From Bacteroidota bacterium (GTDB lineage: Bacteria; Bacteroidota; Ignavibacteria; Kapaibacteriales; UBA961), in contig RGCF01000004.1 in assembly GCA_009919265.1 (NCBI GenBank), positions 1-64,000 of the forward strand: a stretch of 64,000 bases of DNA. Reading direction: 5' to 3'. A model generated the notes under the pieces. That model saw only the letters and a program-made list of their open reading frames with translations, made no database searches and was not told where the DNA came from. Below are positions 27,908 to 37,100 of this stretch, one piece after another. How positions within the stretch are numbered: the stretch's first letter is position 1; each line of letters opens with the position of its first letter. The translations under genes were made by a program, and so were the position numbers.

Positions 27908-30900
27908 TTATTGAAAAGCAGTATTCAAGAAAGCTTGTTTTTCGGCTTCATGTTTTTTCCCAAACCCCGTTGCAGGACTTGCTGCTTCAGATCTTCCTGC
28001 ATAAGACAATTGTTGACCTGCAGATAGGGTTTCAATCAATCGTGGAGCAATGAAAAACCAAGAACCTTGATTCTTTGGCTCTTCTTGTACCCATATCACT
28101 TTTTTTGCATGTGAATACTGAGCGAGTATTTCTTTTGCCATATCATCTCTGAAAGGATACAATTGTTCAACTCTGATGATTGCAACAGATTGTTGAGCTT
28201 GTAGTTTCGTTCTTTCGGCAATCAAATCATAGTACACCTTACCGGAGCATAATAGAACTCTTTCCACCGAGGATGGTTGAGATATTGCATCATCATTGAT
28301 AATCTCTTTGAATGAAGGAACCAATAAATCATTCAATACTGATATTGGTTTTCTCAGAATTTCTTTTGGAGACATCACAATCATTGGCTTCCTATAAGGT
28401 GCCTTTACTTGACGACGCAATGCATGAAAATACTGCGCAGGTGTAGTGAAATTACAGACGAACATATTATTCTCTGCACAAAGCTGAAGAAAACGCTCAA
28501 GTCGCGCACTTGAATGTTCAGGACCTTGTCCTTCATAACCATGCGGAAGTAATAAAGTAAGATTGGAATGTTGTCCCCACTTTGCTTCAGAACTACTGAT
28601 GAATTGGTCTATTACCACTTGAGCTCCATTCACAAAATCTCCAAACTGCGCTTCCCAGAGAGTCAGGCCATCTACAAGTATGGTTGAATAACCGAATTCA
28701 AATCCAAGCACAGCTTCTTCAGACAATGGGCTATTATAAATTCGTAATTGTCCTTGTTTGTCAGAAAGTGAATTCAATAAAATCAATTCTTCTTCTGTTT
28801 GAAAATCTCGCAAGATTGCATGTCTATGGCTAAATGTTCCACGGCCACAATCTTGTCCGCTCATGCGAATATCATGTCCTTCTAGCAACAAAGATCCAAA
28901 AGCGAGTGCTTCTCCCATAGCCCAGTCAATCGCAGGTTGATCCGAATCAAGCATGTGCGAGCGTTTTTGTAATAGGTCAATAACTTTAGGATTTGCTGTA
29001 AAGCCAGATGGTACATGCGAAATCTTGTGTACGATAGAACGCAGTATTGCTGGATCTACTTTTGTTTCAACTACAGAAAGAATATTTGCACCGGAATATG
29101 GATCGTGAACTTTTGTTGTTGAAGAATTTCTTGCAGAAAATGCAGAATTCAATTCATCTTTTACTTCATTCATGATTCCACTTAATTCTTCTTCGGTAAA
29201 TATGCCACTAACTTCCAATGTATGTGCATATTGCTTACGAACAGGAATCTGTGCTTTAATTTTCTTATAGAGCAAAGGTTGGGTATAACTTGGTTCATCG
29301 GTTTCATTATGACCATATTTTCGATAGCAAAAAAGATCAACAATAACATCATCATTGAATTTTTGTCGATATTCAAATGCAAACATGGCAGCAATGCGAA
29401 CTGCTTCTGGGTCATCACCATTGACATGAATGATTGGAACTTGAAGCATTTTCGCAATATCACTTGCATATGGAGTGGATCTTCCATCATCAGGTGATGT
29501 GGTAAATCCAATCTGATTATTGATAATCACATGAATTGTTCCACCAGTTTTATATCCTGTAAGACGCGACAAGTTCAATGTTTCAGGGACAACTCCCTGC
29601 CCTGCAAAAGCAGCATCTCCATGCACAAGGATTGGTAAATGAGAATCACAGTCTTTATCATCAATCAAATCATCCAAAGCTCTCGCCATTCCTTCGACAA
29701 CAGGATTTACTGCTTCCAAATGACTTGGATTGGGTGCTAACATCACACTTACAGTTTCACCTGTTCTAGAAGTATATATGCCTGTTGCACCGAGATGATA
29801 TTTCACATCACCGGAACCTTCGAATGAATTTGGATCATAATTTCCTTCGAACTCATCAAATATTTTGTCATATGGTTTGTTCAAAATATTTGCAAGCACA
29901 TTCAATCGACCTCTGTGGGCCATTCCGATAACTACGCCACGCAAAGAATCTTTTGATGAAAGTTCGAGTGTTTTTTCGAGGAACGTAATTGTTGTTTCAC
30001 CTCCTTCAAGTGAAAAACGTTTCGATCCCAAGTACTTTGTATGAAGATATTGCTCGAATTGTTCTGCCTTTGTGAGATGCTTGAAAATGTGCAATCTCTG
30101 TTCTTTTGAAAATGAATATGAGAATCTTGAAGGTTCTACCCATTTTTGAATGAAGCGCTCTTTTACAGGATCTTGAACATGCATATATTCGATACCCAAT
30201 TTTCCGCAATAGGTATCATGAAGCATATCAATGATGTCTCGAAGCGAAGCTCGATTAATTCCCCCAAGTCCACCTGTATCGAATTCTCTATCCAAATCCC
30301 AAATCGTAAACCCATAGGCTGCAGGATCAAGCTCAGGATAGTAATATGCTTGCAATCCAAGTGGGTTTACATCAGCTAGGAAATGTCCACGAACTCTAAA
30401 TGCATTGATAAGTTGTGCAACGCGAGCTTCCTTATCCAATGATTCCAATTCGTCTTGAGGCATGAATGGATTGATTCTATTATCTTTTTGCCAACGAACA
30501 GGCTCAAATGGTATATGAAGATTTGCGAAAATTTGATCATAAAAATGTTCTTCACCCAAAACCAATTTATGAACATAAGCTAGGAACTCTCCAGATTCGG
30601 CCCCTTGAATGATGCGGTGATCATATGTGCTAGTGATGGTGAGAACTTTGCTGATTGCAAGAGTTGACAAAACATCAGGCATGACAGCTTGAAACTCAGC
30701 AGGGTATTCGATTGAACCCGTTGCGATGATCAAACCTTGGCCTTCCATCAATCGCGGCACAGAAGAAACTGTACCAATTGTTCCGGGATTCGTCAGTGAA
30801 ATCGAAGCACCTGACAATTCATCAACTGAGAGTTTATTTGCTCTGGCTTTTGAAATCAATCCATCATATTCTGCACAAAAATCTGAGAATGTCATTGCTT

Positions 30901-31549
30901 GCGAATTCTTGATGCTAGGAACAACAAGCATTCTCATACCATCTTTGCGTGTAACATCAACTGCCAAACCAATATTGACCGAAGATCTTTTGATTCTGTG
31001 AGGAATTCCATCAACAACAGAAAAAGCATCATTCATATGAGGATATTTCACCAAAGCTTTGACAAGAGCCCAAGCCAGTATATGCGTATATGAAACTTTC
31101 TTCTTATTGTTTTTTACAAGATGTCTATTGATCAATCTTCGATTTTCTTCGAGAGCCTTCACAGGTATAACTCTGAAAGAAGTTGCCGTGGGTACATTGA
31201 GCGATTGCGACATATTTGAAGCAATGCGCATTCCTATGCTGGATAATTTCTCAGGGATGTCAGATGATGCAAGTGGAATGGAAGTTTCTTGTTTTGATTG
31301 CGGGCTCTGCTGATCAACTCTTTGTTCTTGTTTATGTACCGGAGTTTCTTGCACAACCTCAATGATATCATCAGTTGCCTGCAGTGGTTGTTGTTGAATG
31401 GAAGAAATTGTCGCATCTTTTCTTGCTTGGAAATATGCTCGCCATTCTTCACCGACAGAATTCGGATCATGAAGAAAGTCTGCATATAAGTCATCTATAT
31501 ATGCGCTATTGGGAGTCAGCATTTGGCAACTCTTGAGATATGTAGTCAA
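27908..31549 (-). CDS. kgd: Fused 2-oxoglutarate dehydrogenase E2/E1 (Kgd/OdhA type)
   Basis: A 1213-residue TCA-cycle enzyme. Residues 1-45 are an E1 N-terminal helix (YIDDLYADFLHDPNSVGEEWRAYF). About 100-340 is an E2 acyltransferase core with the catalytic TSTYDHRIIQGAESG near 310. About 350-1213 is E1o with HRGRLNVLANI (about 545) and the thiamine diphosphate site GDAAFAGQG...NNQIGFT. A Gln/Pro-rich linker replaces the lipoyl domain, so it needs a separate lipoyl carrier. The layout matches actinobacterial Kgd/OdhA (about 1230 residues). It can act as decarboxylase or dehydrogenase depending on partners; which cannot be told here. Confidence 0.93.
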   Translation of the reverse strand: MTTYLKSCQMLTPNSAYIDDLYADFLHDPNSVGEEWRAYFQARKDATISSIQQQPLQATDDIIEVVQETPVHKQEQRVDQQSPQSKQETSIPLASSDIPEKLSSIGMRIASNMSQSLNVPTATSFRVIPVKALEENRRLINRHLVKNNKKKVSYTHILAWALVKALVKYPHMNDAFSVVDGIPHRIKRSSVNIGLAVDVTRKDGMRMLVVPSIKNSQAMTFSDFCAEYDGLISKARANKLSVDELSGASISLTNPGTIGTVSSVPRLMEGQGLIIATGSIEYPAEFQAVMPDVLSTLAISKVLTITSTYDHRIIQGAESGEFLAYVHKLVLGEEHFYDQIFANLHIPFEPVRWQKDNRINPFMPQDELESLDKEARVAQLINAFRVRGHFLADVNPLGLQAYYYPELDPAAYGFTIWDLDREFDTGGLGGINRASLRDIIDMLHDTYCGKLGIEYMHVQDPVKERFIQKWVEPSRFSYSFSKEQRLHIFKHLTKAEQFEQYLHTKYLGSKRFSLEGGETTITFLEKTLELSSKDSLRGVVIGMAHRGRLNVLANILNKPYDKIFDEFEGNYDPNSFEGSGDVKYHLGATGIYTSRTGETVSVMLAPNPSHLEAVNPVVEGMARALDDLIDDKDCDSHLPILVHGDAAFAGQGVVPETLNLSRLTGYKTGGTIHVIINNQIGFTTSPDDGRSTPYASDIAKMLQVPIIHVNGDDPEAVRIAAMFAFEYRQKFNDDVIVDLFCYRKYGHNETDEPSYTQPLLYKKIKAQIPVRKQYAHTLEVSGIFTEEELSGIMNEVKDELNSAFSARNSSTTKVHDPYSGANILSVVETKVDPAILRSIVHKISHVPSGFTANPKVIDLLQKRSHMLDSDQPAIDWAMGEALAFGSLLLEGHDIRMSGQDCGRGTFSHRHAILRDFQTEEELILLNSLSDKQGQLRIYNSPLSEEAVLGFEFGYSTILVDGLTLWEAQFGDFVNGAQVVIDQFISSSEAKWGQHSNLTLLLPHGYEGQGPEHSSARLERFLQLCAENNMFVCNFTTPAQYFHALRRQVKAPYRKPMIVMSPKEILRKPISVLNDLLVPSFKEIINDDAISQPSSVERVLLCSGKVYYDLIAERTKLQAQQSVAIIRVEQLYPFRDDMAKEILAQYSHAKKVIWVQEEPKNQGSWFFIAPRLIETLSAGQQLSYAGRSEAASPATGFGKKHEAEKQAFLNTAFQ

Positions 31550-31582
31550 TACTCACTGATCGATGTGTAAAGTCAATCCATC

Positions 31583-31614
31583 AAAAACAATGATTCAAGA
31601 GTAAACAATCATCG
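31583..31614 (-). terminator. Probable terminator of tRNA-Leu
   Basis: Minus-strand CGATGATT and AATCATTG form an 8-bp stem (one G-T pair) around an 11-nt loop, followed by five T, 7 nt past the tRNA 3' end. It separates the tRNA from kgd, which starts about 34 bp further on. Confidence 0.55.
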
Positions 31615-31621
31615 ATCATTG

Positions 31622-31706
31622 TGCCCGGGGCGGGACTCGAACCCGCACGTACGTTGCCATACCCGAGATTTTAAGTCTCGTGCGTCTGCCATTTCGCCAC
31701 CCGGGC
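31622..31706 (-). tRNA. tRNA-Leu(UAA)
   Basis: An 85-nt cloverleaf. The 7-bp acceptor stem is GCCCGGG/CCCGGGC with discriminator A. The anticodon stem CGAGA/TCTCG carries loop CTTAAAA with anticodon TAA. A long variable arm marks class II, and the T arm is GCGGG-TTCGAGT-CCCGC. The 3' CCA is not encoded (CAA follows), so CCA is added after transcription. Confidence 0.97.
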
Positions 31707-31858
31707 TATAGGTATTGCTAAATTACTGAATTTTAGCCAATAATAGCATCCATTTTCATCCATACATTAGGGTTTTTTGTACAATTTTGAGGGTTCGGTC
31801 TTTTCCCGTATTTTCTGCTCAGTATTTTCCGACACAAAAGACAGTATCATTACTTTTT

Positions 31859-32770
31859 ATGGACAAAGCAGTACATATCATTGGATTTCCGATGGATCTT
31901 GGATCTGGTAGAAGGGGTGTGGACATGGGACCTTCTGCATTGAGAATCGCCGGACTAGCAGATAAAATCAGATCACTAGGCTACAGCATAATCGATGAAG
32001 GAGATATTCCGGTTGCAAATCAAGAAACATGTGATGTCTATAGTGATACCTTAAAATTCTTACCAAGCATCAAAGATGCTAATACATTATTAGCATCAAA
32101 AGTTGAGTCTGTACTTGACAATAACGGATTTCCACTCATAATAGGTGGTGATCATGCAATGGGAATTGGAACAATTGCTGGGATTTCCGGTCATTGTAAA
32201 AAAGAAGGTAAAACACTTGGAGTTCTCTGGATTGATGCACATGCAGATATGAATACCCCAGAAACCACTCCTTCTGGAAATATTCATGGAATGCCTCTTG
32301 CTATTTCAATGGGCTATGGTGCCGAAGAATTAGTCAATCTTCATTATCCCGGTCCAAAAATAAAACCTGAACATTTAGTGATTGTTGGTGCTCGATCCAT
32401 AGATAGTGGAGAAAGAGATTTCATTCATCAGATCGGTGTTACAACTCATACAATGGTTTCCATTGACAAAAATGGCATCTATGAAATCACAATGAGAACA
32501 CTTGAGCGCATGAGATCTACTGTGGATCATTTACATATTAGCTTTGATTTGGATAGTGTTGATCCTAGTGTTGCTAAAGGTGTTGGAACACCAGTTCCAG
32601 GTGGGTTATCCTATCGCGAAGCCCATCTCATCATGGAAATGGCGGCAGAAAGCGGCCTTGTTTCATCTTTTGAAGTGAGCGAGGTAAATCCCATTTTAGA
32701 TGATATGAATGCCAGTGCAATTTTTGCAACAGACATCGTAGCATCGTGTATGGGTAAGAGAATTTTATAA
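31859..32770 (+). CDS. Arginase / agmatinase family hydrolase
   Basis: Binuclear manganese ureohydrolase, 303 residues from the ATG at 31859. The ORF-track start at 31787 adds 24 residues not seen in the family. The metal motifs are intact: GGDHAMGIG (about 95), DAHADMN (about 125) and SFDLDSVDPS (about 229). The N-terminal HIIGFPMDLGSGRRGVDMGP and the C-terminal EVSEVNPILD are closer to arginase (RocF) than to agmatinase. It would split arginine to ornithine and urea. hpf and hprK follow in the same direction. Confidence 0.9.
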   Translation: MDKAVHIIGFPMDLGSGRRGVDMGPSALRIAGLADKIRSLGYSIIDEGDIPVANQETCDVYSDTLKFLPSIKDANTLLASKVESVLDNNGFPLIIGGDHAMGIGTIAGISGHCKKEGKTLGVLWIDAHADMNTPETTPSGNIHGMPLAISMGYGAEELVNLHYPGPKIKPEHLVIVGARSIDSGERDFIHQIGVTTHTMVSIDKNGIYEITMRTLERMRSTVDHLHISFDLDSVDPSVAKGVGTPVPGGLSYREAHLIMEMAAESGLVSSFEVSEVNPILDDMNASAIFATDIVASCMGKRIL

Positions 32771-32776
32771 TCTACC

Positions 32777-32783
32777 GAGGAGG
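32777..32783 (+). promoter_or_regulatory. Strong Shine-Dalgarno of hpf
   Basis: GAGGAGG ends 5 nt before the ATG at 32789. It is the clearest ribosome binding site in the window and fits a gene that must be made quickly at stationary phase. Confidence 0.7.
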
Positions 32784-32788
32784 ATATC

Positions 32789-33082
32789 ATGAAATTCACA
32801 GTCACAGCCAGACATTTCAAAGCCTGGCCTGAATTGCAAGATACATTGAAGCACAAGGCTGATCAATTTTCAAAAGCACATCCTCACATTACTAGCACAG
32901 AGGTTGTTCTTTCTGAAGAGCATGATAAAGAAGTAGAATTCATTGTTCATGTAAATCAACATATATTGAGTTCGAGAGATACAGGAAATGATTTCGATGC
33001 TGCAATTCATTCAGCAACAGACAAAATGATTTCACAATTACGAAAACTTCGCGAAAAACAATCTGATTATCGCAGAATGTAA
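32789..33082 (+). CDS. hpf: Ribosome hibernation promoting factor, short form
   Basis: HPF/YfiA/RaiA family protein, 97 residues. It binds the 30S decoding site and favours idle ribosomes. Family features are the N-terminal KFTVTARHFKAWPELQDTLKHKADQF, the acidic VVLSEEHDKEVEFIVHVN strand pair and the C-terminal basic MISQLRKLREKQSDYR. The short form lacks the C-terminal dimerisation domain of long HPF. It starts 18 bp after the arginase gene and 14 bp before hprK, a pairing also common near rpoN/PTS genes elsewhere, though no PTS gene is present here. Confidence 0.9.
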   Translation: MKFTVTARHFKAWPELQDTLKHKADQFSKAHPHITSTEVVLSEEHDKEVEFIVHVNQHILSSRDTGNDFDAAIHSATDKMISQLRKLREKQSDYRRM

Positions 33083-33096
33083 ATGATGGAACTTGC

Positions 33097-34116
33097 ATGA
33101 GTTTACTTGATCAAATACAACCAATTTCTAAAGAGATGATTCCGGTTAGACTTCTCCTGAAAGCGCCAATTCAATGGACTCAGCTGACAGGTGAAATCGG
33201 ACTGGATAATGTTATCACCGACAAAAGCTTACATCGTCCCCAACTTGCACTTGCAGGTTTTGTTGGTTTATTTACTTTCCACAGAGTACAAGTCTTTGGA
33301 AATACAGAGATATACTATTTGCAATCATTAACTGCAGAAGAAAGAATCAAGTCATTCAAAACACTGTCAAAGTTTAATATTCCCTGTATCATTGTCACGA
33401 ATGGTCATGAACTTGACTCAGAAATCATTGACATCGCGAAACAACAAAACATTGCCATATTTCAAACTCCATTTGGTACTACTAAAACTATTGCTCTGCT
33501 TTCAGATTTTCTAGAAGACCAATTTGCTGAACAAGCAGTTGTACATGGTTCTTTTGTTGATATCTATGGTGTTGGGGTATTACTGCATGGAAGAAGTGGT
33601 ATTGGAAAAAGTGAAATCGCTCTTGACTTGATTGAAAGAGGCCACAGGCTTGTTGCTGATGATGTCATCATGCTGACAAAAAAACGTGAAAATGTATTGA
33701 TGGGCACTGGCACTTCGCTCGTAAAACATTTTATGGAGATACGAGGTCTTGGTATTATCAATGTCGAAAAAATGTTTGGTATTCGTGCAATTCGATTTCA
33801 AAAGCGATTAGAAATTGTCGTTGAACTTGAAGAGTGGAATAAGGATGGAAACTATACGAGAACCGGTCTTGACGAAGATCCATTTTCAATTTTACAAGTT
33901 CCGGTTTCGAGAGTGATCTTACCAATATTTCCTGGTAAAAATGTTACTGTTATCGCTGAAGTCATTGCATTGAATTATTTACTCAAAACATATGGATATC
34001 ATGCTGCAAATGTATTTTCAGAAACATTGGAATATGAGATTAAAAAGAAAACAGATGAAATTGCATCACTCCATGATGATAGATTGATATCGTATTTCCA
34101 AAGTGATATAGAATAA
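33097..34116 (+). CDS. hprK: HPr kinase/phosphorylase
   Basis: Bifunctional HPr(Ser) kinase/phosphorylase, 339 residues. An N-terminal regulatory domain (1-130) precedes the catalytic core with P-loop GRSGIGKSE (about 163-171), the GHRLVADDVIML segment and the HprK signature MEIRGLGIINVEKMFG. The ATG at 33097 lies 14 bp after hpf. In Bacteroidota/Chlorobi HprK often occurs without a sugar PTS; its HPr substrate is not in the window, so a regulatory rather than sugar-uptake role is likely (inference). Confidence 0.95.
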   Translation: MSLLDQIQPISKEMIPVRLLLKAPIQWTQLTGEIGLDNVITDKSLHRPQLALAGFVGLFTFHRVQVFGNTEIYYLQSLTAEERIKSFKTLSKFNIPCIIVTNGHELDSEIIDIAKQQNIAIFQTPFGTTKTIALLSDFLEDQFAEQAVVHGSFVDIYGVGVLLHGRSGIGKSEIALDLIERGHRLVADDVIMLTKKRENVLMGTGTSLVKHFMEIRGLGIINVEKMFGIRAIRFQKRLEIVVELEEWNKDGNYTRTGLDEDPFSILQVPVSRVILPIFPGKNVTVIAEVIALNYLLKTYGYHAANVFSETLEYEIKKKTDEIASLHDDRLISYFQSDIE

Positions 34117-34143
34117 TTACTCAACATCTACCCCAAAGCATTC

Positions 34144-37100
34144 ATGAAGTATATTACCCCAATCCTCTTTTTGCTTTTAGGAATTTGTACATTCCACATG
34201 CAAGCCCAACCAGCATGCGACAGAGATCGGTCATGTATAGGTAGAGCAGTTCAGATGTCGGTGAATACCGGCAGAGGAGCACATTTTGTTGAAGTGACTG
34301 GTTATTCTATTCCTGACAAGAAACAAACAGCAATGACACTTGAAATGTGGGTGAAAGTTGATCGATTGCCAAATACCGTTCAATTCTTGGGTGGATTATG
34401 GGGACCTGGTTTTGACAATAATGATTCATGGCAATTATATATTAATCAATCCAATGAATTGGTTTTTGAAGTTAATGGTGATGGAACAAAACTTCGTGGG
34501 GTAGACAATACAAAAACAAGTGTTCCATTCTCTTCATTTTTTGGAAAATGGACACATGTTGCTGCTATATTCGATGGTTCAAGCAATGCTGTCTCAATTT
34601 ATTTGAATAGCGAACTATATGCAGGACCTACAAATAATCCAACTTATCCTGTTTCATATCTTCGACCACCTGAAAAGCAAGGGTTGAGGCTTATGTTTGG
34701 AAGCACAAATGGGTTATCAGACAATACAACAATCAATCGTACATTTCGCGGACAAATGGACGAGATTAGACTTTGGAATAGAGTTCTCACACCTCAAGAA
34801 TTGTATTGCAATATGTCTAAGTCGCTTGCTTGGAATACTCCAAATCTCACACTCTATTATCGTTGTAATGAAGCTGACGGAGTTGTAACATTATGCGATG
34901 CAACTGGTAAGAATTTTGTGGGTACCATGTTTAGTGGCACTAAATGTGTTCCATCAGATAGAACTATTCAACAAAAAGTAATTGTACAACCTGCTTCTTT
35001 GACTCAAGAACTTCAATGTATAAGGGATACAACTTTTGTATTTACGATAACTGATACCTCTGTTTGTGGAAGTGGAGCAACATTCGTGATGGATAATGTT
35101 GATAGAACTTCATTTACCATCAGTAGAGCAACTATTAATCTACTACCCAATCAACCAGATACCATTTCGGTTAGGGTAAGATCAAGTGTGGTTGGGCCTA
35201 TTATTGCAGATCTAAAAATTCGTCCTACCAATGCTTGTGGCAGAGAAATAGTAGTTCCGATTCGTCTCAATAGAAAAACTGAATTTTCATTTCCCCGAAC
35301 TCCAATCAATTTTGATACATTATATGTAGGATGTCCATCACAAACCTATAAGGATACCACCTATCGCATTTGCAATGTTTCAGATTCATTGGGCATAGGC
35401 AGAGGAAGGCCCGTTCGAATCGAGAGTATTTTCAACAGAATACCAGGTCGATTTAGCATAGTATCTCCTTCCCTTCCCGCCACTATTCCACAAGGATCAT
35501 GTGTTGATATTGTGGTAAGATTTAGAGTATTTCCGAATGATACCTCGACAAACTTTTTTGACACATTGACCATAAATACGAATGACAGATGTGAGCCAAA
35601 TGTTATAACTGTTCCTGTTAAAGGAGTCGTTAGAGAAGTGTTATCCATCACTAATGAAGCAGGAAATAGAAAATTAGATTCTATTAAGTGGGGTGTTGAA
35701 TGTATTAATACATTATCGAATCCAAGTATGTGGGTTTGGAAGAATTTAACTTCTCGTCCAATTACAATAGATACTATCATCGTTCCACAAGGATTCACTG
35801 GAAGAAGGCTCGGCAATAAACCCGTATTAAATCCAAATACTGGGTATTCCGCAAATTATTTTAGATTCTTTCCTCAAAGATCTGGTGTTTATAAAGATTC
35901 AGCAGTCATCAGGTATACAATTAATGGCATAAACTGCACTTTCGAAAAAAAGGTCTATTTATCCGGAACAGGATATGAAGCGAAAGTAAGATGGACAGCA
36001 AGAATCATCGACTCCGGAGATTGTATAGTAGGACAACAAAAACGCATCATAGCATCAATCAAAAACGAGGCAGTTGATCCTTTAAATATCTCATTTTATT
36101 TCGAAGTTGGAGAAGTATTCTTCTTCCCTGGTGGCAGATCATTCAGCATAGCTCCAGGTGAAACGAAAAATGTATCGATTGACTTTAAACCTCTAAAAGA
36201 CTCACAGTATGTTGACAAGCTTTGTCTATTTGAAACAAGATGTTTTACTACGGATTGTATTCAAGTCAAAGGCAGGGGCGTATTGGAAACTTTCAAATTT
36301 GATCCAATCATGATGAAAACGGAAAATGTATTGGGATGCGGTGAACAACTTGATACATTGGATATTTTGAACATTGCAACATTTGATCAACGAGTACAGA
36401 AATTTTCTCTCGCAGATCCATCAGGTAAATATTCCATCATATCACCACCAAACTTATTGACACTAGATACAATCATTCCTAGATCAGGAAAGCTACGCGT
36501 TATTTTTAAATACACTCCAAATGATATTACAAAAGACAGAGCAGATCGTGCATTTTTAAATTATGAATCCAATACAGTAAAATGGTCTGCCCCATTATAT
36601 GGAACTTCAGCTAATCCAAAATTATTCCTTACCCCACTGACAACATTTGGTACTATCGAAGTAAGTGACACAATAACACAAACTGTGCTAGTAGAAAATG
36701 TATCATTTCTTCCAGTACGACTTGATTCATTGACAATTCCACAAGGATTTTCTATAGTCAGTTCAACAAGAGCAATTCCAACTGTCATGGCCCCGCGTGA
36801 TTCTATTTTAGTGAAAGTTCGGTTCCAACCTGATTCAGCGAAAACATATACAGGACAGATTACTGCATATTCAGATTATCCTTGTCCAATTACAGAACAA
36901 GGTTCATTGACCGGTAGGGGTATTATTATCCCATTGGATATTCCAATCTCATTAATGAATTGGGGATATACCAAACCATGCGATTGCGTCGAACGAAGAC
37001 TCCCCTTGGTAAATAAATCTATAGTACATCCAATGACTGTTGACTCGCTCATCATTGATAGTACAGGTATTCCAAATGGTACACCCCAATTTTGGTCTTG

